Below are positions 52,216 through 61,110 of a stretch of DNA of 64,000 bases, piece by piece. The notes under the pieces were generated by a model. It saw only the letters and a list, made by a program, of their open reading frames with translations. It did not search any database and was not told the DNA's origin. The stretch lies in assembly GCF_012849055.1 (NCBI RefSeq), contig NZ_CP051677.1:3735001-3799000 (forward strand), given 5' to 3'. Numbering within the stretch: the stretch's first letter is position 1; each line of letters opens with the position of its first letter. The stretch comes from Spirosoma rhododendri (GTDB taxonomy: Bacteria; Bacteroidota; Bacteroidia; Cytophagales; Spirosomataceae). Both the position numbers and the translations under genes were made by a program.

Positions 52216-52315
52216 GGTTTTTATTAGACAGGATTAATAGGATTACACTCTTATCGATAAGAAAATCAAATCCTGTAAACCCTGTAATCCTGTCTATGAA
52301 ACCAATCCTGTCCAT
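52216..52315. repeat. ACAGGATT-type hairpin after the nuclease gene
   Basis: AGACAGGATTA (52226-52236) pairs with TAATCCTGTCT, and AGGATT pairs with AATCCT further in. The sequence TTTTTATTAGACAGGATTA at 52218-52236 is identical to that at 37495. The right side repeats AATCCTGT words at 52268-52312. It starts about 14 nt after the nuclease stop. Confidence 0.8.
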
Positions 52316-52396
52316 AAAACAAACCCTCGGCGGCTGGGCGGGTTATGTAAGGTGAATCAACGCGTTTTGCGCAACAACCTGTTACATCGTATCGCC

Positions 52397-52786
52397 ATGA
52401 CTGAAAAAGCAGCCAAGAATATAGCCCGCGTCGCGCTGGGATCGGCCCTGATTTTTGCCGGAGTGAGCCACCTGACCTTTGCCCGCAAGGGTTTTCAGGC
52501 GCAGGTACCCGACTTTGTTCCGCTGGAGAAAGATGATACAGTCGTTTACTCGGGTATCGTGGAGATGCTGCTGGGGGGCAGTCTGGTGTTTGCCAATGAG
52601 AAGCAGCAGAAAACGGTGGGTCAGATTGCCGGTGGTTTTTTCACCGCCATCTTTCCCGGCAACATTGAGCAGTATACCCGGCACCGGAGTTCGCTGGGCC
52701 TAGACACCGACCGGAAGCGGTTTGTCCGGCTGTTCTTTCAGCCTTTGCTGGTGTACTGGGCGCTAAAAAGTACCGACAACATCTAA
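52397..52786 (+). CDS. DoxX-like membrane protein
   Basis: A 129-residue protein with four predicted helices and the DoxX/YphA-like pattern: ARVALGSALIFAGVSHLTFARKGFQAQVPDFVP, shown here as LIFAGVSHLTFA and QVPDFVPL, then VYSGIVEMLLGG, VGQIAGGFFTAIFPGNIEQY and FFQPLLVYWAL. Members are small quinone-related or oxidative-stress membrane proteins. The ATG at 52397 is preferred to one 15 codons upstream for its match to the family start. It is isolated; a possible fossil gene lies antisense immediately downstream. Confidence 0.82.
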   Translation: MTEKAAKNIARVALGSALIFAGVSHLTFARKGFQAQVPDFVPLEKDDTVVYSGIVEMLLGGSLVFANEKQQKTVGQIAGGFFTAIFPGNIEQYTRHRSSLGLDTDRKRFVRLFFQPLLVYWALKSTDNI

Positions 52787-52789
52787 ACC

Positions 52790-52994
52790 TCGCGTAGGGA
52801 ATTGCGGCAATGATGGCGTCGACGAGTCGCTGGCCTACGGGGTTGGCGTAGTGGCTCAGCTTTAATAGCGTACCGTACTCTCCCGTGGGAGCCTGCTCGG
52901 CGGAAGCCTGTAAAACTTGATTGGATTCGGTTAGTAAAATGACTGGCGAAATAGCATCGACGGAATAGTTTGCGAACGGACCATTGACTGGCTT
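52790..52994 (-). pseudogene. Possible gene remnant, C-terminal fragment
   Basis: On the minus strand, 68 codons follow an in-frame TAG (52997-52995) without a start codon. They read as ordinary protein: KPVNGPFANYSVDAISPVI, then LLTESNQVLQASAEQ and LSHYANPVGQRLVDAIIAAI. The last segment recalls the closing helix of SGNH-type hydrolases (H-x-N-x-x-G-x-x), though the match is weak. It could be the decayed tail of a gene lost by deletion. No parent was identified. Confidence 0.35.
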
Positions 52995-53075
52995 CTAGTC
53001 GATTGGCTGCGTAGAGTAGGAACTCTAATGCTGAGTAAGCGGTTTACTAACCGAGAAAAAAAGTTTGGTATTTAG

Positions 53076-53109
53076 AAAAGGACAGCCGTTTTGCGACTGT
53101 CCTTTTTTT
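53076..53109 (+). terminator. Strong intrinsic terminator
   Basis: AAAAGGACAG (53076-53085) pairs with CTGTCCTTTT (53097-53106), followed by a T tract to 53109. It is the first good terminator after DoxX. Confidence 0.88.
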
Positions 53110-53416
53110 ATCGGATCGGCCGGGTGGAGCGATTTACAGTCAGTGATACCAGGCTACTTTATGGGTGTGCCAGATGTATATAAACCTGTGTTTGGTAGGT
53201 AAGAAGCGAGGATAGATTGGTCATAAAGGAAAAATGCCCTCTTACACACTGGTAGAAGGCATTTTTGACCCGTATTATGAATACAACCTGAATTGAAAAA
53301 TCCTGTTTTCAACAGTAATAACACTACTGAATCCGGACCAAAATTGTTGAATAAAAAGAAATAATTCAACTATTCGGATAAAAAATAACGTAAATAAAAT
53401 GATTGTGCCCATGTGG
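53110..53416. other. AT-rich intergenic gap
   Basis: About 300 bp of low-GC sequence containing the terminator at 53230-53266 and no credible gene. The one open frame there would run through that terminator. Confidence 0.5.
53230..53266. terminator. Bidirectional intrinsic terminator
   Basis: AAAAATGCC (53230-53238) pairs with GGCATTTTT (53258-53266) around a 19-nt loop that can pair further (CTCT with AGAA only partly). It lies downstream of the DUF389 gene on the minus strand. Confidence 0.78.
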
Positions 53417-54814
53417 TTACTCAACGATCAGCTTCACCCGTGGGCTTTTCGTGCGGCTGCGCAGCCAGTTTTCAATACGCTGTTTTTCGGCCGTGGAATG
53501 AGGGCGGCTAAACCGGGCATAGACCAGTAGCAGGGTATCTGGGCGGGCGCTGGTAGCCGTCATGAGCAGGGCGCGGGACGCCGTAAATGTCCGAATGTCA
53601 GGCATTAACGTTTTGAGTTCGTCGCGCAGATCGGCAACCGGTAACCGCGACAGGTTGGTGCGCTCGATCTGTCGGCGCAGCGAGTCGATGGTCTGGTCTT
53701 TACGGGCAATCGACGCCTGACTGTACTGAATAACCTGATCGGTAATGGTCGACGTAATGGCGTCGACATCGACGTTAGCGTCTTTAAAATTGCCCTGTTT
53801 CACCACCAGATTTGTGTTGTTGAGGTCGTAACGTGGCATCGACGCCTTCAACTTTGCCAGCGAATCGGCGGGGAGCGACTCGCCGACGAGGGTTAGTTCG
53901 AGGGTTGGCAGTTTGCGGTTGAACCGAGCCTTGTAGCCGATTAGCTGCCGGGACTGCGAGTTGATTTCCGCATCGACAAAGCGTTTAGCGTTCTGCTCGA
54001 AAATCGTTTTCCGAACAAGCTGATAGCCGAGGTACGTACTTGGTACGATGGCGACGACGACGGCCGCCCAGATCGTCGTTCGGACGCGTCGTTCGACCTG
54101 CGCCGAGGGGTAGGGCTTCTGCTGGTAGCCCAAAAATCGTACGATCAGAAATGTGCTCAGGCTGATACAAACGCTGTTGATGAGAAACAGATAAAATGCC
54201 CCGGCGAAATAGATCAGGTTGCCGGTTGCGACGCCGTAGCCCGCTGTGCAGAGAGGAGGCATCAGGGCCGTGGCGATGGCAACACCCGGCACGACGTTGC
54301 TGATTTTTTCCCGGCGCGAACCGGCCACGATCCCCGCCAGACCGCCGAAAAACGCGATAAACGTATCCCAGACGGACGGTGAGGTGCGGGCCAGCAGCTC
54401 TGACTGGGCAACGTGCAGCGGGCTGACCAGGAAATACAGCGTCGACGTGATCAGGCTGAACAGCACGGCGATAGCCAGGTTTTTCATAGCCCGCAGGATC
54501 ATGTCGAGGTCGTTGATGCCAACGCCCAGCCCGATGCCCATGATCGGCCCCATCAGCGGGGAAATCAGCATGGCTCCGATGATGACGGCCGTGGAATTAA
54601 CGTTCAGGCCGATGGATGCGATGAAAATAGCGAAGATCAGCGTCCAGAGATTAATCCCCCGAAACTCGATACCCCGGCTGATCGACTGGATGATAGCGGC
54701 CTCGTCGTCCTTGTCTTCGTCGAGACTAAACCGGTCGTGTAGAAACCGGCGGAAAGCAAACCACAGGCCTGGTGGAGCAGGGGATGTGGTCGAGTGTTTG
54801 TCGGCTGGTGTCAT
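53417..54814 (-). CDS. DUF389 (TIGR00341-type) membrane protein
   Basis: About 465 residues. A cytoplasmic N-terminus (FRRFLHDRFSLDEDKDDEAAIIQSI) precedes some six helices with the conserved TVIIGAMLISPLMGP-like segment (here STAVIIGAMLISPLMGPIMG), GFFGGLAGIVAGSRREK-like AFFGGLAGIVAGSRREKI and VPGVAIATALMPPLCTAGYG. A large C-terminal extracytoplasmic domain follows (about 290-465, beta-alpha, with EFRY-like LPTLELTLVGESL). The family's transport role is unproven. The start at 54814 (MTPADKHS) is chosen; the longer frame reaches 54856. It is divergent from a cation antiporter. Confidence 0.87.
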   Translation of the reverse strand: MTPADKHSTTSPAPPGLWFAFRRFLHDRFSLDEDKDDEAAIIQSISRGIEFRGINLWTLIFAIFIASIGLNVNSTAVIIGAMLISPLMGPIMGIGLGVGINDLDMILRAMKNLAIAVLFSLITSTLYFLVSPLHVAQSELLARTSPSVWDTFIAFFGGLAGIVAGSRREKISNVVPGVAIATALMPPLCTAGYGVATGNLIYFAGAFYLFLINSVCISLSTFLIVRFLGYQQKPYPSAQVERRVRTTIWAAVVVAIVPSTYLGYQLVRKTIFEQNAKRFVDAEINSQSRQLIGYKARFNRKLPTLELTLVGESLPADSLAKLKASMPRYDLNNTNLVVKQGNFKDANVDVDAITSTITDQVIQYSQASIARKDQTIDSLRRQIERTNLSRLPVADLRDELKTLMPDIRTFTASRALLMTATSARPDTLLLVYARFSRPHSTAEKQRIENWLRSRTKSPRVKLIVE

Positions 54815-54861
54815 AGTCAGAGGGGAAAACAATCTGGGAAAAATTAAACTTATCATATTGA

Positions 54862-54882
54862 CCCGTTAGTATCTAACGGGTG
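54862..54882. promoter_or_regulatory. Perfect palindrome between divergent transporters
   Basis: ACCCGTTAG (54862-54870), spacer TAT, CTAACGGGT (54874-54882). It lies in the 84-bp gap between DUF389 and the antiporter, in a position suited to an operator controlling both. There is no T tract. Confidence 0.5.
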
Positions 54883-54898
54883 CTTTTGCCCCTCTGTT

Positions 54899-56137
54899 AT
54901 GGCTTTTTTTGATCTGTTTACTATTCTCCTCGTCATAGCCGCTGCGTTTGCCTACCTCAACACCCGTCTGCTGAAACTCCCCGGCGCTATTGGGGTAATG
55001 GCCGTTTCGCTGGCTTTTTCGGCCTTGCTGCTGGTATTCAATTCGCTGATTCCCGACGCCTTCGCGACAATACGGGAAGCAATCGCCGGTATCGACTTCT
55101 ACAAACTTCTGTTCAATGTGATGCTGAGCCTGCTGCTGTTTGCCGGGGCATTCCATACCGATGCATCGAAACTGCGGGTCGAACGGCGGTCGGTCATGTT
55201 GTTTGCGTTTGTAGGCGTACTCATCAGCACGGGACTGGTTGGTACGGCCCTGTACTACGCGGCCGACGGGCTGGGCTACGAGCTGCCTTACACGCTATGC
55301 CTGCTGTTTGGCGCGCTGATTTCACCCACCGACCCGGTGGCGGTGCTGGGTATTCTGGCCCGCTTTGATCTGCCCGAACAGATAAAGACAAACATCGTCG
55401 GCGAATCGCTCTTCAACGACGGCGTGGGGGTTGTGATATTCGCGACGCTCTACCAGCTGGTCGAGTCGGGATCGACGCATCTTGACCCCGGCAAAACACT
55501 GCTGTTTTTTTTGGAAGAAGCGGGTGGCGGAGTGCTGCTGGGACTGGCAATCGGCTACGGTATGTACTGGCTGCTGCGCTCGGTAAACGAATACCAGACG
55601 GAGGTGCTCATCACGGTGGCCGGCGTCATGGGCGGTTACCTAATGGCTCGGCATCTGCACGTGTCGGGACCGCTGGCCATGGTGGTGGCGGGGCTGCTGG
55701 TGGGCGATCAGGCCCGCGAAGATGCGCTGAGCCACACCACTGAAGAGTACCTCGACAAGTTCTGGGAGCTAATCGACAGCATACTTAACGCCCTGCTGTT
55801 CGTGCTGATCGGGCTGGAGCTGCTGGTTATTCCGTTTGAGCGGGCGTATCTGATGCTTTCACTGCTGGCCGTTCTAATCACGTTGCTTGCCCGTTATCTG
55901 TCTATCCTGATTCCGGTGTCGCTGGCCCGGCGCTGGATCGATCTGGGGCCGGAAGCCCCCGTCATGCTAACGTGGGGCGGGCTGCGCGGGGGGCTATCCA
56001 TCGCCATGGCGCTCTCCATCGACAACACCATACCCCACAAAGATATCATCGTAACGATCACTTACGCCGTCGTGCTATTCTCCGTGCTCGGGCAGGGCCT
56101 GACCATGGAGCGACTCATCCGGCGGCTGTATCCGTAA
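54899..56137 (+). CDS. Na+/H+ antiporter (CPA1/NhaP type)
   Basis: A 412-residue inner-membrane exchanger with 11-12 helices. The CPA1 core is clear: FGALISPTDPVAVLGIL (the unwound TDP motif near 140-156), GESLFNDGVGVVIFA with the Asn-Asp ion-binding pair near 174-176, and MLTWGGLRGGLSIAMALSI near the C-terminal part (conserved Arg). It exports Na+ (or K+) in exchange for protons. There is no long cytoplasmic tail. It is followed 19 bp later by a DUF2254 gene, probably in the same transcript. Confidence 0.93.
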   Translation: MAFFDLFTILLVIAAAFAYLNTRLLKLPGAIGVMAVSLAFSALLLVFNSLIPDAFATIREAIAGIDFYKLLFNVMLSLLLFAGAFHTDASKLRVERRSVMLFAFVGVLISTGLVGTALYYAADGLGYELPYTLCLLFGALISPTDPVAVLGILARFDLPEQIKTNIVGESLFNDGVGVVIFATLYQLVESGSTHLDPGKTLLFFLEEAGGGVLLGLAIGYGMYWLLRSVNEYQTEVLITVAGVMGGYLMARHLHVSGPLAMVVAGLLVGDQAREDALSHTTEEYLDKFWELIDSILNALLFVLIGLELLVIPFERAYLMLSLLAVLITLLARYLSILIPVSLARRWIDLGPEAPVMLTWGGLRGGLSIAMALSIDNTIPHKDIIVTITYAVVLFSVLGQGLTMERLIRRLYP

Positions 56138-56156
56138 ACCGTAAACTGTATCTTTT

Positions 56157-57467
56157 ATGAAGACAAAACTACGTCAACTCTGGAAGTTGCTGACCGACTC
56201 GCTCTGGTTCATACCGGGGCTGATGATTATAAGCTCAATGGCGCTTGGGCTTGGGCTGGTAGAACTGGAAGTGTACTACCCGCTTCACGGCGGCAACGAG
56301 TACCCGCTGCTGTTTGGCGTCGGGGCCGACGGGTCGCGCGGTATGTTGTCGGCCATTGCCAGCTCGATGCTAACCGTCGCGGGCCTGAGTTTTACCCTGA
56401 CCCTGTCGGCCATTTCGCAGGTCAGTAGTCAGTACTCACCCCGGCTGTTGCGCAACTTCATGAAAGACCGGATCAACCAGTTTGTGATGGGGTATTTTAC
56501 GGGCTCCTTTGCCTACTGCCTCATTGTGCTGCGTACCATCCGGGGCGGTGATGAAGTCACGTTTGTGCCGTCGATTGCGGTGCTGGCGGGACTGCTGCTG
56601 GCGCTGGGTGGGGTGCTGGCCCTGATTCTGTTTATTCACCACATTGCCGAGTCGATGCAGGTCGGAACGATCATCTACAAAATCATGGATGAAACAACCG
56701 ACGCTATCGACAAACTTTTTCCGCAGGAACTGGGCGAGCCGGTCGTATCGGCCACGCTGAACGAGAAGGCTAAGCGACTGCTGAACGAGCCGGACGGCTG
56801 GACAATAGTGTCGGCGTCGCGGTCGGGGTATTTGCAAGAGGTCGACAGCGTGCGATTGCTCGACTGGGCCGTTGAACACAAGATGATCGTGCGGCTGGAG
56901 CACGATACGGGCTATTTTATCGGTAAAGGGCTACCGATGCTCAGCGTCCGGCCGGTCGACGGACGGGGCGTTGCTGGCAAACTGACCGATGGTGAGTGCG
57001 ACGACTTGCAGGATTGTCTGCAACTGGGTCGGTACCGAACCGTTGAGCAGGACGTCCGCTTCGGTATTCAGCAGCTGGTCGACGTCGCCATCAAAGCGCT
57101 GTCGCCGGGTATCAACGACACCACGACCGCCATCATGGCTATCGACCATCTGGGCGTCGTGATCGGCCGACTGGTGACCCGACCGTTTCCATCACCCTTC
57201 CGCACCGACGGCACGCAGCTTCTCGTACTGACCCGGTCGGCGCAGTTCGATCAGATGATGGCCGACGCGTTCGACCTGATCCGGATCAGCGGGAAAGCCA
57301 ACCACGCCGTTTTCCTGACTCTGCTCCGCACGTTCGACAAGCTGGCCGGGCAAACACACGATTCCGATCGCCTGATGATCATCCGCCGACACGCGGCCCT
57401 CGTCCGGGAATTTTCCGACAAAACGCTGGAAACCCGCTACGAGAAGGAGGTGGTTAACAGTTTGTAG
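56157..57467 (+). CDS. DUF2254 membrane protein
   Basis: A 436-residue protein of the DUF2254 family. Four N-terminal helices (SLWFIPGLMIISSMALGLGL, MLSAIASSMLTVAGLSFTLTL, and two more to about 165) are followed by a soluble region with SPGINDTTTAIMAIDHLG, the most conserved motif. The function is unknown; the first half looks like a channel-like bundle and the rest is cytoplasmic. With the antiporter upstream and DUF389 divergent, it belongs to a block of membrane proteins that may serve ion homeostasis. This grouping is inference. Confidence 0.88.
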   Translation: MKTKLRQLWKLLTDSLWFIPGLMIISSMALGLGLVELEVYYPLHGGNEYPLLFGVGADGSRGMLSAIASSMLTVAGLSFTLTLSAISQVSSQYSPRLLRNFMKDRINQFVMGYFTGSFAYCLIVLRTIRGGDEVTFVPSIAVLAGLLLALGGVLALILFIHHIAESMQVGTIIYKIMDETTDAIDKLFPQELGEPVVSATLNEKAKRLLNEPDGWTIVSASRSGYLQEVDSVRLLDWAVEHKMIVRLEHDTGYFIGKGLPMLSVRPVDGRGVAGKLTDGECDDLQDCLQLGRYRTVEQDVRFGIQQLVDVAIKALSPGINDTTTAIMAIDHLGVVIGRLVTRPFPSPFRTDGTQLLVLTRSAQFDQMMADAFDLIRISGKANHAVFLTLLRTFDKLAGQTHDSDRLMIIRRHAALVREFSDKTLETRYEKEVVNSL

Positions 57468-57525
57468 TTAGTTGTTTCGCCTTCGCCCCGCGCCATTCTC
57501 CTTCAGAGGTTGTCTAGGGAGGTGT

Positions 57526-57615
57526 TTTTGTCATCCCGACGACAGGAGGGATCTTCGCTAATAGGCGGTTTTATTTGCTTTTACAGAAGATCCCTCCTGC
57601 GTCGGGATGACAAAA
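57526..57615. repeat. TCATCCCGAC-type hairpin
   Basis: Arms 57526-57556 and 57586-57615 pair over 30 bp with one bulged A (GACGACAGG against CCTGCGTC). The arm starts TTTTGTCATCCCGAC and includes GGAGGGATCTTC. The outer sequence AGAGGTTGT...ACAACCTCT forms a second, enclosing inverted repeat, as if the element had entered an older palindrome. A solitary relative is at 31534. Confidence 0.92.
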
Positions 57616-57794
57616 AAGACGATTCTAGGACCCTAAAATCGTTCACCAAACAACCTCTCAGGGGGCCGAGGGTATAGCTAATCAGAACTTGGTAGCCCTG
57701 CTATTTGGATGGCCGGGGGTGAACAGACAAGCACTCGCTAGCCTGCCGGGGAAGGGGGCTGTGAAGACACAGCCCCTGGGGGGAAGAGAACGAC

Positions 57795-57831
57795 AAAAAG
57801 CAGCGGCCCCAGCAATGATACCGGGGCCGCT
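57795..57831 (-). terminator. Intrinsic terminator after czcA
   Basis: AGCGGCCCC (57802-57810) pairs with GGGGCCGCT (57823-57831), with CTTTTTG following on the minus strand at 57800-57794. Confidence 0.9.
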
Positions 57832-57872
57832 ACGAACAACCGTAAACTATAAACTGAAAACCGTAAACCTGC

Positions 57873-60800
57873 CTACGCCACCGTCTTTCGTTCCCGGCGT
57901 TCGGTTTCCCGGCGGATACGGCCGCTGTGAATGAGGTTGTACATAACCGGCAGAATCAGCAGCGACAGGATTGTACAGGTAATCAGTCCGCCGATCATTA
58001 CCGTTGCCAGCGGTTTCTGCGTTTCCGACCCGATACCCGTGCTGAGGGCAGCTGGCAACAATCCCAGCGACGCCATAAGGGCCGTCATCACCACCGGTCG
58101 TACCCTTGTCTGCGCCCCTTCCCGCACGGCGTCGAGCATAGGCATCCGGTTGTGCAGGTTCTCCTTGAACCGGTTGATCAGGATAACGCCGTCCTGCACC
58201 GATACGCCGAACAGGCAGATGAAGCCCACCCCGGCCGAGATGCTGAAGTTGATACCCGTCAGCCACAGGGCCAGGATACCGCCGATCAGGGCGAAGGGAA
58301 CGTTCAGGATAATGAGCGTTGCGTCGATGGCGCTGCCGAAGGTGAAGAGCAGAATTAGGAAGATAATCGTGATACTGATTGGTACGACGATCGCCAGCGT
58401 GTGCTCGGCCCGCGTCTGATTCTCGAATTCACCAGCCCAGCGCATCCGGTAGCCGTCGGGCAGCTTGACAGCCGCGCCCACTTTCTGCTGTGCTTCGGCG
58501 ATGGTACTACCCAGGTCGCGGCCCCGCACCGAGAATTTGATAGCGATAAACCGGGCGTTGTTTTCGCGGTAGACGAAGGCCGGGCCGGAGCGCGTACCAA
58601 TGTCGGCCAGTTCTTTGAGTGGAATCTTCGAGCCGGAGCGTGTCGGTACGAGCAGGTTGGCAACTTGTTCGGGCGCAAACCGGAACCGCTCGTCGTAGCG
58701 CACCTTCACGTCGAAATGGCGTTCGCCTTCGTAGAGCTGCGTGGCCGTTTTGCCACCAATCGCCGTTTCAATCACTGACTGCACCACGTCGGTCGGGACG
58801 TTGTACAGCGCCAGCCGGGCGGGGTCGAGCGTGATGCGGAATTCGGGCTGACCCAGGTTGCGGAACACGCCCAGGTCGCTTACGCCGGGCACCTTGTTCA
58901 TGATGTCGTACACTCGCGTCGCTTCCTTATCGAGCACGTTCAGGTCCTGCCCGATGATCTTGATGGCCATCGACCCTTTCACGCCCGACACCGCTTCTTC
59001 GACGTTGTCGGAAATGGGCTGCGAGAAGTTGAAGCTAACCCCCCGGAAACGAGACAGCTTTTTCTGCATTTCGCTGATAAGCTCGTCTTTCGTGATGTCG
59101 CGCTTCCATTCTTCTTTCGGGTAAAGGTCCACGAAAAATTCGTTGTTGAAGAAGCCCGTCGGGTCGGTGCCGTCGTTGGGGCGTCCCGTCTGCGAAATCA
59201 CCCCACGCACTTCGGGAAACTCGTCGAAGATGGCGCGGAACTTCCGCGTGTAGACGTAGCTTTCGTCGAGGGCTACCGAGTAGGGGAGGCTGGCCCGGAC
59301 GTAGATAGACCCTTCGTTGAGCTGCGGCAGAAACTCCGACCCAATGTGGAACAGGAACAGGTAAAGCGCAAACGCCAGCGAGCCGATGGCGATACCGAAA
59401 ATGGTGGCCGGCTTGCGAATGGCCCAGGCCAGCGCGGGTACGTAGCCTTTCTCCAGCCCCAGTACGATGGGGTTGTGTCGCTCCCGAACGTTCTTTTTCA
59501 GCAGTATCGCGCACAACAGCGGGATCAGTGTCAGGCTGACGATCAGCGAACCGAGCAGGGCAAAGCCGATGGTCCAGGCCAGCGGACTGAACAGCTTGCC
59601 TTCAACTTTCTGGAAGGTGAAGATGGGCAGCAGGGCCGTGATGATGATGACTTTCGAGGTGAAAATCGATTTGCCCAGTTCGGTGGCGGTGCTGGCAATC
59701 CAGCTAAGTTTGCCCCGCCCGTTGAACTTCATCATGCCCATGTGTTCGGCCCGCAAAGCCAGCATCACAAACAACCCTTCGACCATGACCACGGCCCCAT
59801 CGATGATGATACCGAAGTCGAGGGCACCGATGCTGAGCAGGTTGGCGGTCATGCCCCGCGCCCGCAGGCAGATGAAGGCAAAGAGCAGCGCCAGCGGAAT
59901 CACGATCGCTACGGTCAGCGTAGTTCGCCAGTCGGCCAGGAAGATCAGCAGGATAAGCGTGACGAGGAAAATACCCGTCAGCACGTTTTCGCCTACCGTA
60001 TGCAGGGTGTAGTTATTGAGCGTCGTGCGGTCATAAAACGTCTTGATCCTGACGTCTTTGGGCAACACCTGATTGTTCAGTTCGTCGACTTTGGCTTTTA
60101 GCGCCGGGATGACTTCGTTGGGGTTTTCGCCCTTCCGCATCACCACGATACACTCCACGACGTCGTCCTGCCTGTCGCGCCCGACGATACCGAGCCGGGG
60201 CTGAAACCCTTCACGTACCGTAGCCACGTCTTTGATCTTGATAGGCACACCGTTAACATTGTCGATAACGATACCGGCTACGTCTTCGGGTTTGGTCAGC
60301 AGACCAATACCCCGCACGACGAGCGACTGATTACCCTGCTTGATCACATCGCCCCCGACGTTGATGTTGCTTTGTTGCAGCGCCTGGGCAATGTCGATGG
60401 CGGTAAATCCGTAGTTGGCGAGCAGGGTCGGGTTGAGGTCGACGTTGTAGGTTTTGACTTTGCCACCGAAGCTGACGACGTCGGCAATGCCCGGCACACT
60501 TTTGATCTGCCGCTCGATCACCCAGTCCTGAATGGTTTTCAGTTCGGTTACGTCTTTGGTTTTCGATTCCAGCGTAAAGCGGTAAATCTCACCGGTCGGG
60601 CCGTAGGGCGGCTCGATTTCGGCGTTGGCTCCGTCGGGCAGATCGACGTCGGCCATGCGGTTGGAGACGTTGGTCTGGGCGGTGAAATTGTCGACGCCAT
60701 CGTCAAAAATCATGGTCACGACCGACAGCCCGAACAGCGACACCGACCGCAGCGTGCTTTTGCGCGGCACCGAGTTCAGCTCAGTTTCGAGCGGGATTGT

Positions 60801-61004
60801 CACAAACCGCTCGACTTCTTCCGCCGACCGGCCCGGCCACTGCGTAATAACGATCACGTTGGTGTTCGTGACGTCGGGAAACGTTTCAACGGGCGTGTTC
60901 ATGAAGCTCACGACACCCCCTACGATGATGATCCCGATGCCGAAAAACACGGCAAAGCGATTCGTCAGCGCAAATGTTATGATACTGCGAATGAAGGAAT
61001 TCAT
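57873..61004 (-). CDS. czcA: CzcA/CusA-type heavy-metal RND efflux permease
   Basis: The 1043-residue inner-membrane pump of a tripartite metal-efflux system, with 12 helices and two large periplasmic loops. The heavy-metal-type signature DFGIIIDGAVVMVE lies near residue 393, and the protein starts with the usual MNSFIRSIITFALTNRFAVFF and TPVETFPDVTNTNVIVITQWPG. It is the third gene of the czcC-czcB-czcA order on the minus strand, each gene separated by a GAATGATT-type hairpin. The transported ion (Co, Zn, Cd, Cu, Ag) cannot be read from sequence. The symbol denotes the family. Confidence 0.95.
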   Translation of the reverse strand: MNSFIRSIITFALTNRFAVFFGIGIIIVGGVVSFMNTPVETFPDVTNTNVIVITQWPGRSAEEVERFVTIPLETELNSVPRKSTLRSVSLFGLSVVTMIFDDGVDNFTAQTNVSNRMADVDLPDGANAEIEPPYGPTGEIYRFTLESKTKDVTELKTIQDWVIERQIKSVPGIADVVSFGGKVKTYNVDLNPTLLANYGFTAIDIAQALQQSNINVGGDVIKQGNQSLVVRGIGLLTKPEDVAGIVIDNVNGVPIKIKDVATVREGFQPRLGIVGRDRQDDVVECIVVMRKGENPNEVIPALKAKVDELNNQVLPKDVRIKTFYDRTTLNNYTLHTVGENVLTGIFLVTLILLIFLADWRTTLTVAIVIPLALLFAFICLRARGMTANLLSIGALDFGIIIDGAVVMVEGLFVMLALRAEHMGMMKFNGRGKLSWIASTATELGKSIFTSKVIIITALLPIFTFQKVEGKLFSPLAWTIGFALLGSLIVSLTLIPLLCAILLKKNVRERHNPIVLGLEKGYVPALAWAIRKPATIFGIAIGSLAFALYLFLFHIGSEFLPQLNEGSIYVRASLPYSVALDESYVYTRKFRAIFDEFPEVRGVISQTGRPNDGTDPTGFFNNEFFVDLYPKEEWKRDITKDELISEMQKKLSRFRGVSFNFSQPISDNVEEAVSGVKGSMAIKIIGQDLNVLDKEATRVYDIMNKVPGVSDLGVFRNLGQPEFRITLDPARLALYNVPTDVVQSVIETAIGGKTATQLYEGERHFDVKVRYDERFRFAPEQVANLLVPTRSGSKIPLKELADIGTRSGPAFVYRENNARFIAIKFSVRGRDLGSTIAEAQQKVGAAVKLPDGYRMRWAGEFENQTRAEHTLAIVVPISITIIFLILLFTFGSAIDATLIILNVPFALIGGILALWLTGINFSISAGVGFICLFGVSVQDGVILINRFKENLHNRMPMLDAVREGAQTRVRPVVMTALMASLGLLPAALSTGIGSETQKPLATVMIGGLITCTILSLLILPVMYNLIHSGRIRRETERRERKTVA

Positions 61005-61009
61005 AGATC

Positions 61010-61105
61010 AATGATTGAGTGAGAGAATGATAGAATGATTGAATAGCCCATCCGGCAAAACATATCTCAGTTAGCCTATTCAGTCATTATATCACTCAAT
61101 CATTC
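61010..61105. repeat. GAATGATT-type hairpin between czcB and czcA
   Basis: Left side 61010-61046 (AATGATTGAGTGAGAGAATG...GAATAG) pairs with 61076-61105 (CTATTCAGTCATTATATCAC...AATCATT) with a 6-base slip. It is a 4-base-word array. It begins 6 nt from the czcA start and ends 5 nt from the czcB stop. Confidence 0.85.
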
Positions 61106-61110
61106 AAAAT

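Larger units (their letters stand above)
57468..57872. other. Non-coding gap with nested repeats
   Basis: About 400 bp between convergent DUF2254 and czcA genes. It holds the TCATCCCGAC-type hairpin at 57526-57615, an outer inverted pair (AGAGGTTGT about 57506 and ACAACCTCT about 57651), a short arm of GTTTAC words at 57838-57868, and the terminator at 57795-57831. No gene is credible. Confidence 0.6.

Noticed and set aside
53154..53369. 71-codon minus-strand frame downstream of DUF389
   Set aside because: It runs through an intrinsic terminator, is AT-rich and has no recognisable features.
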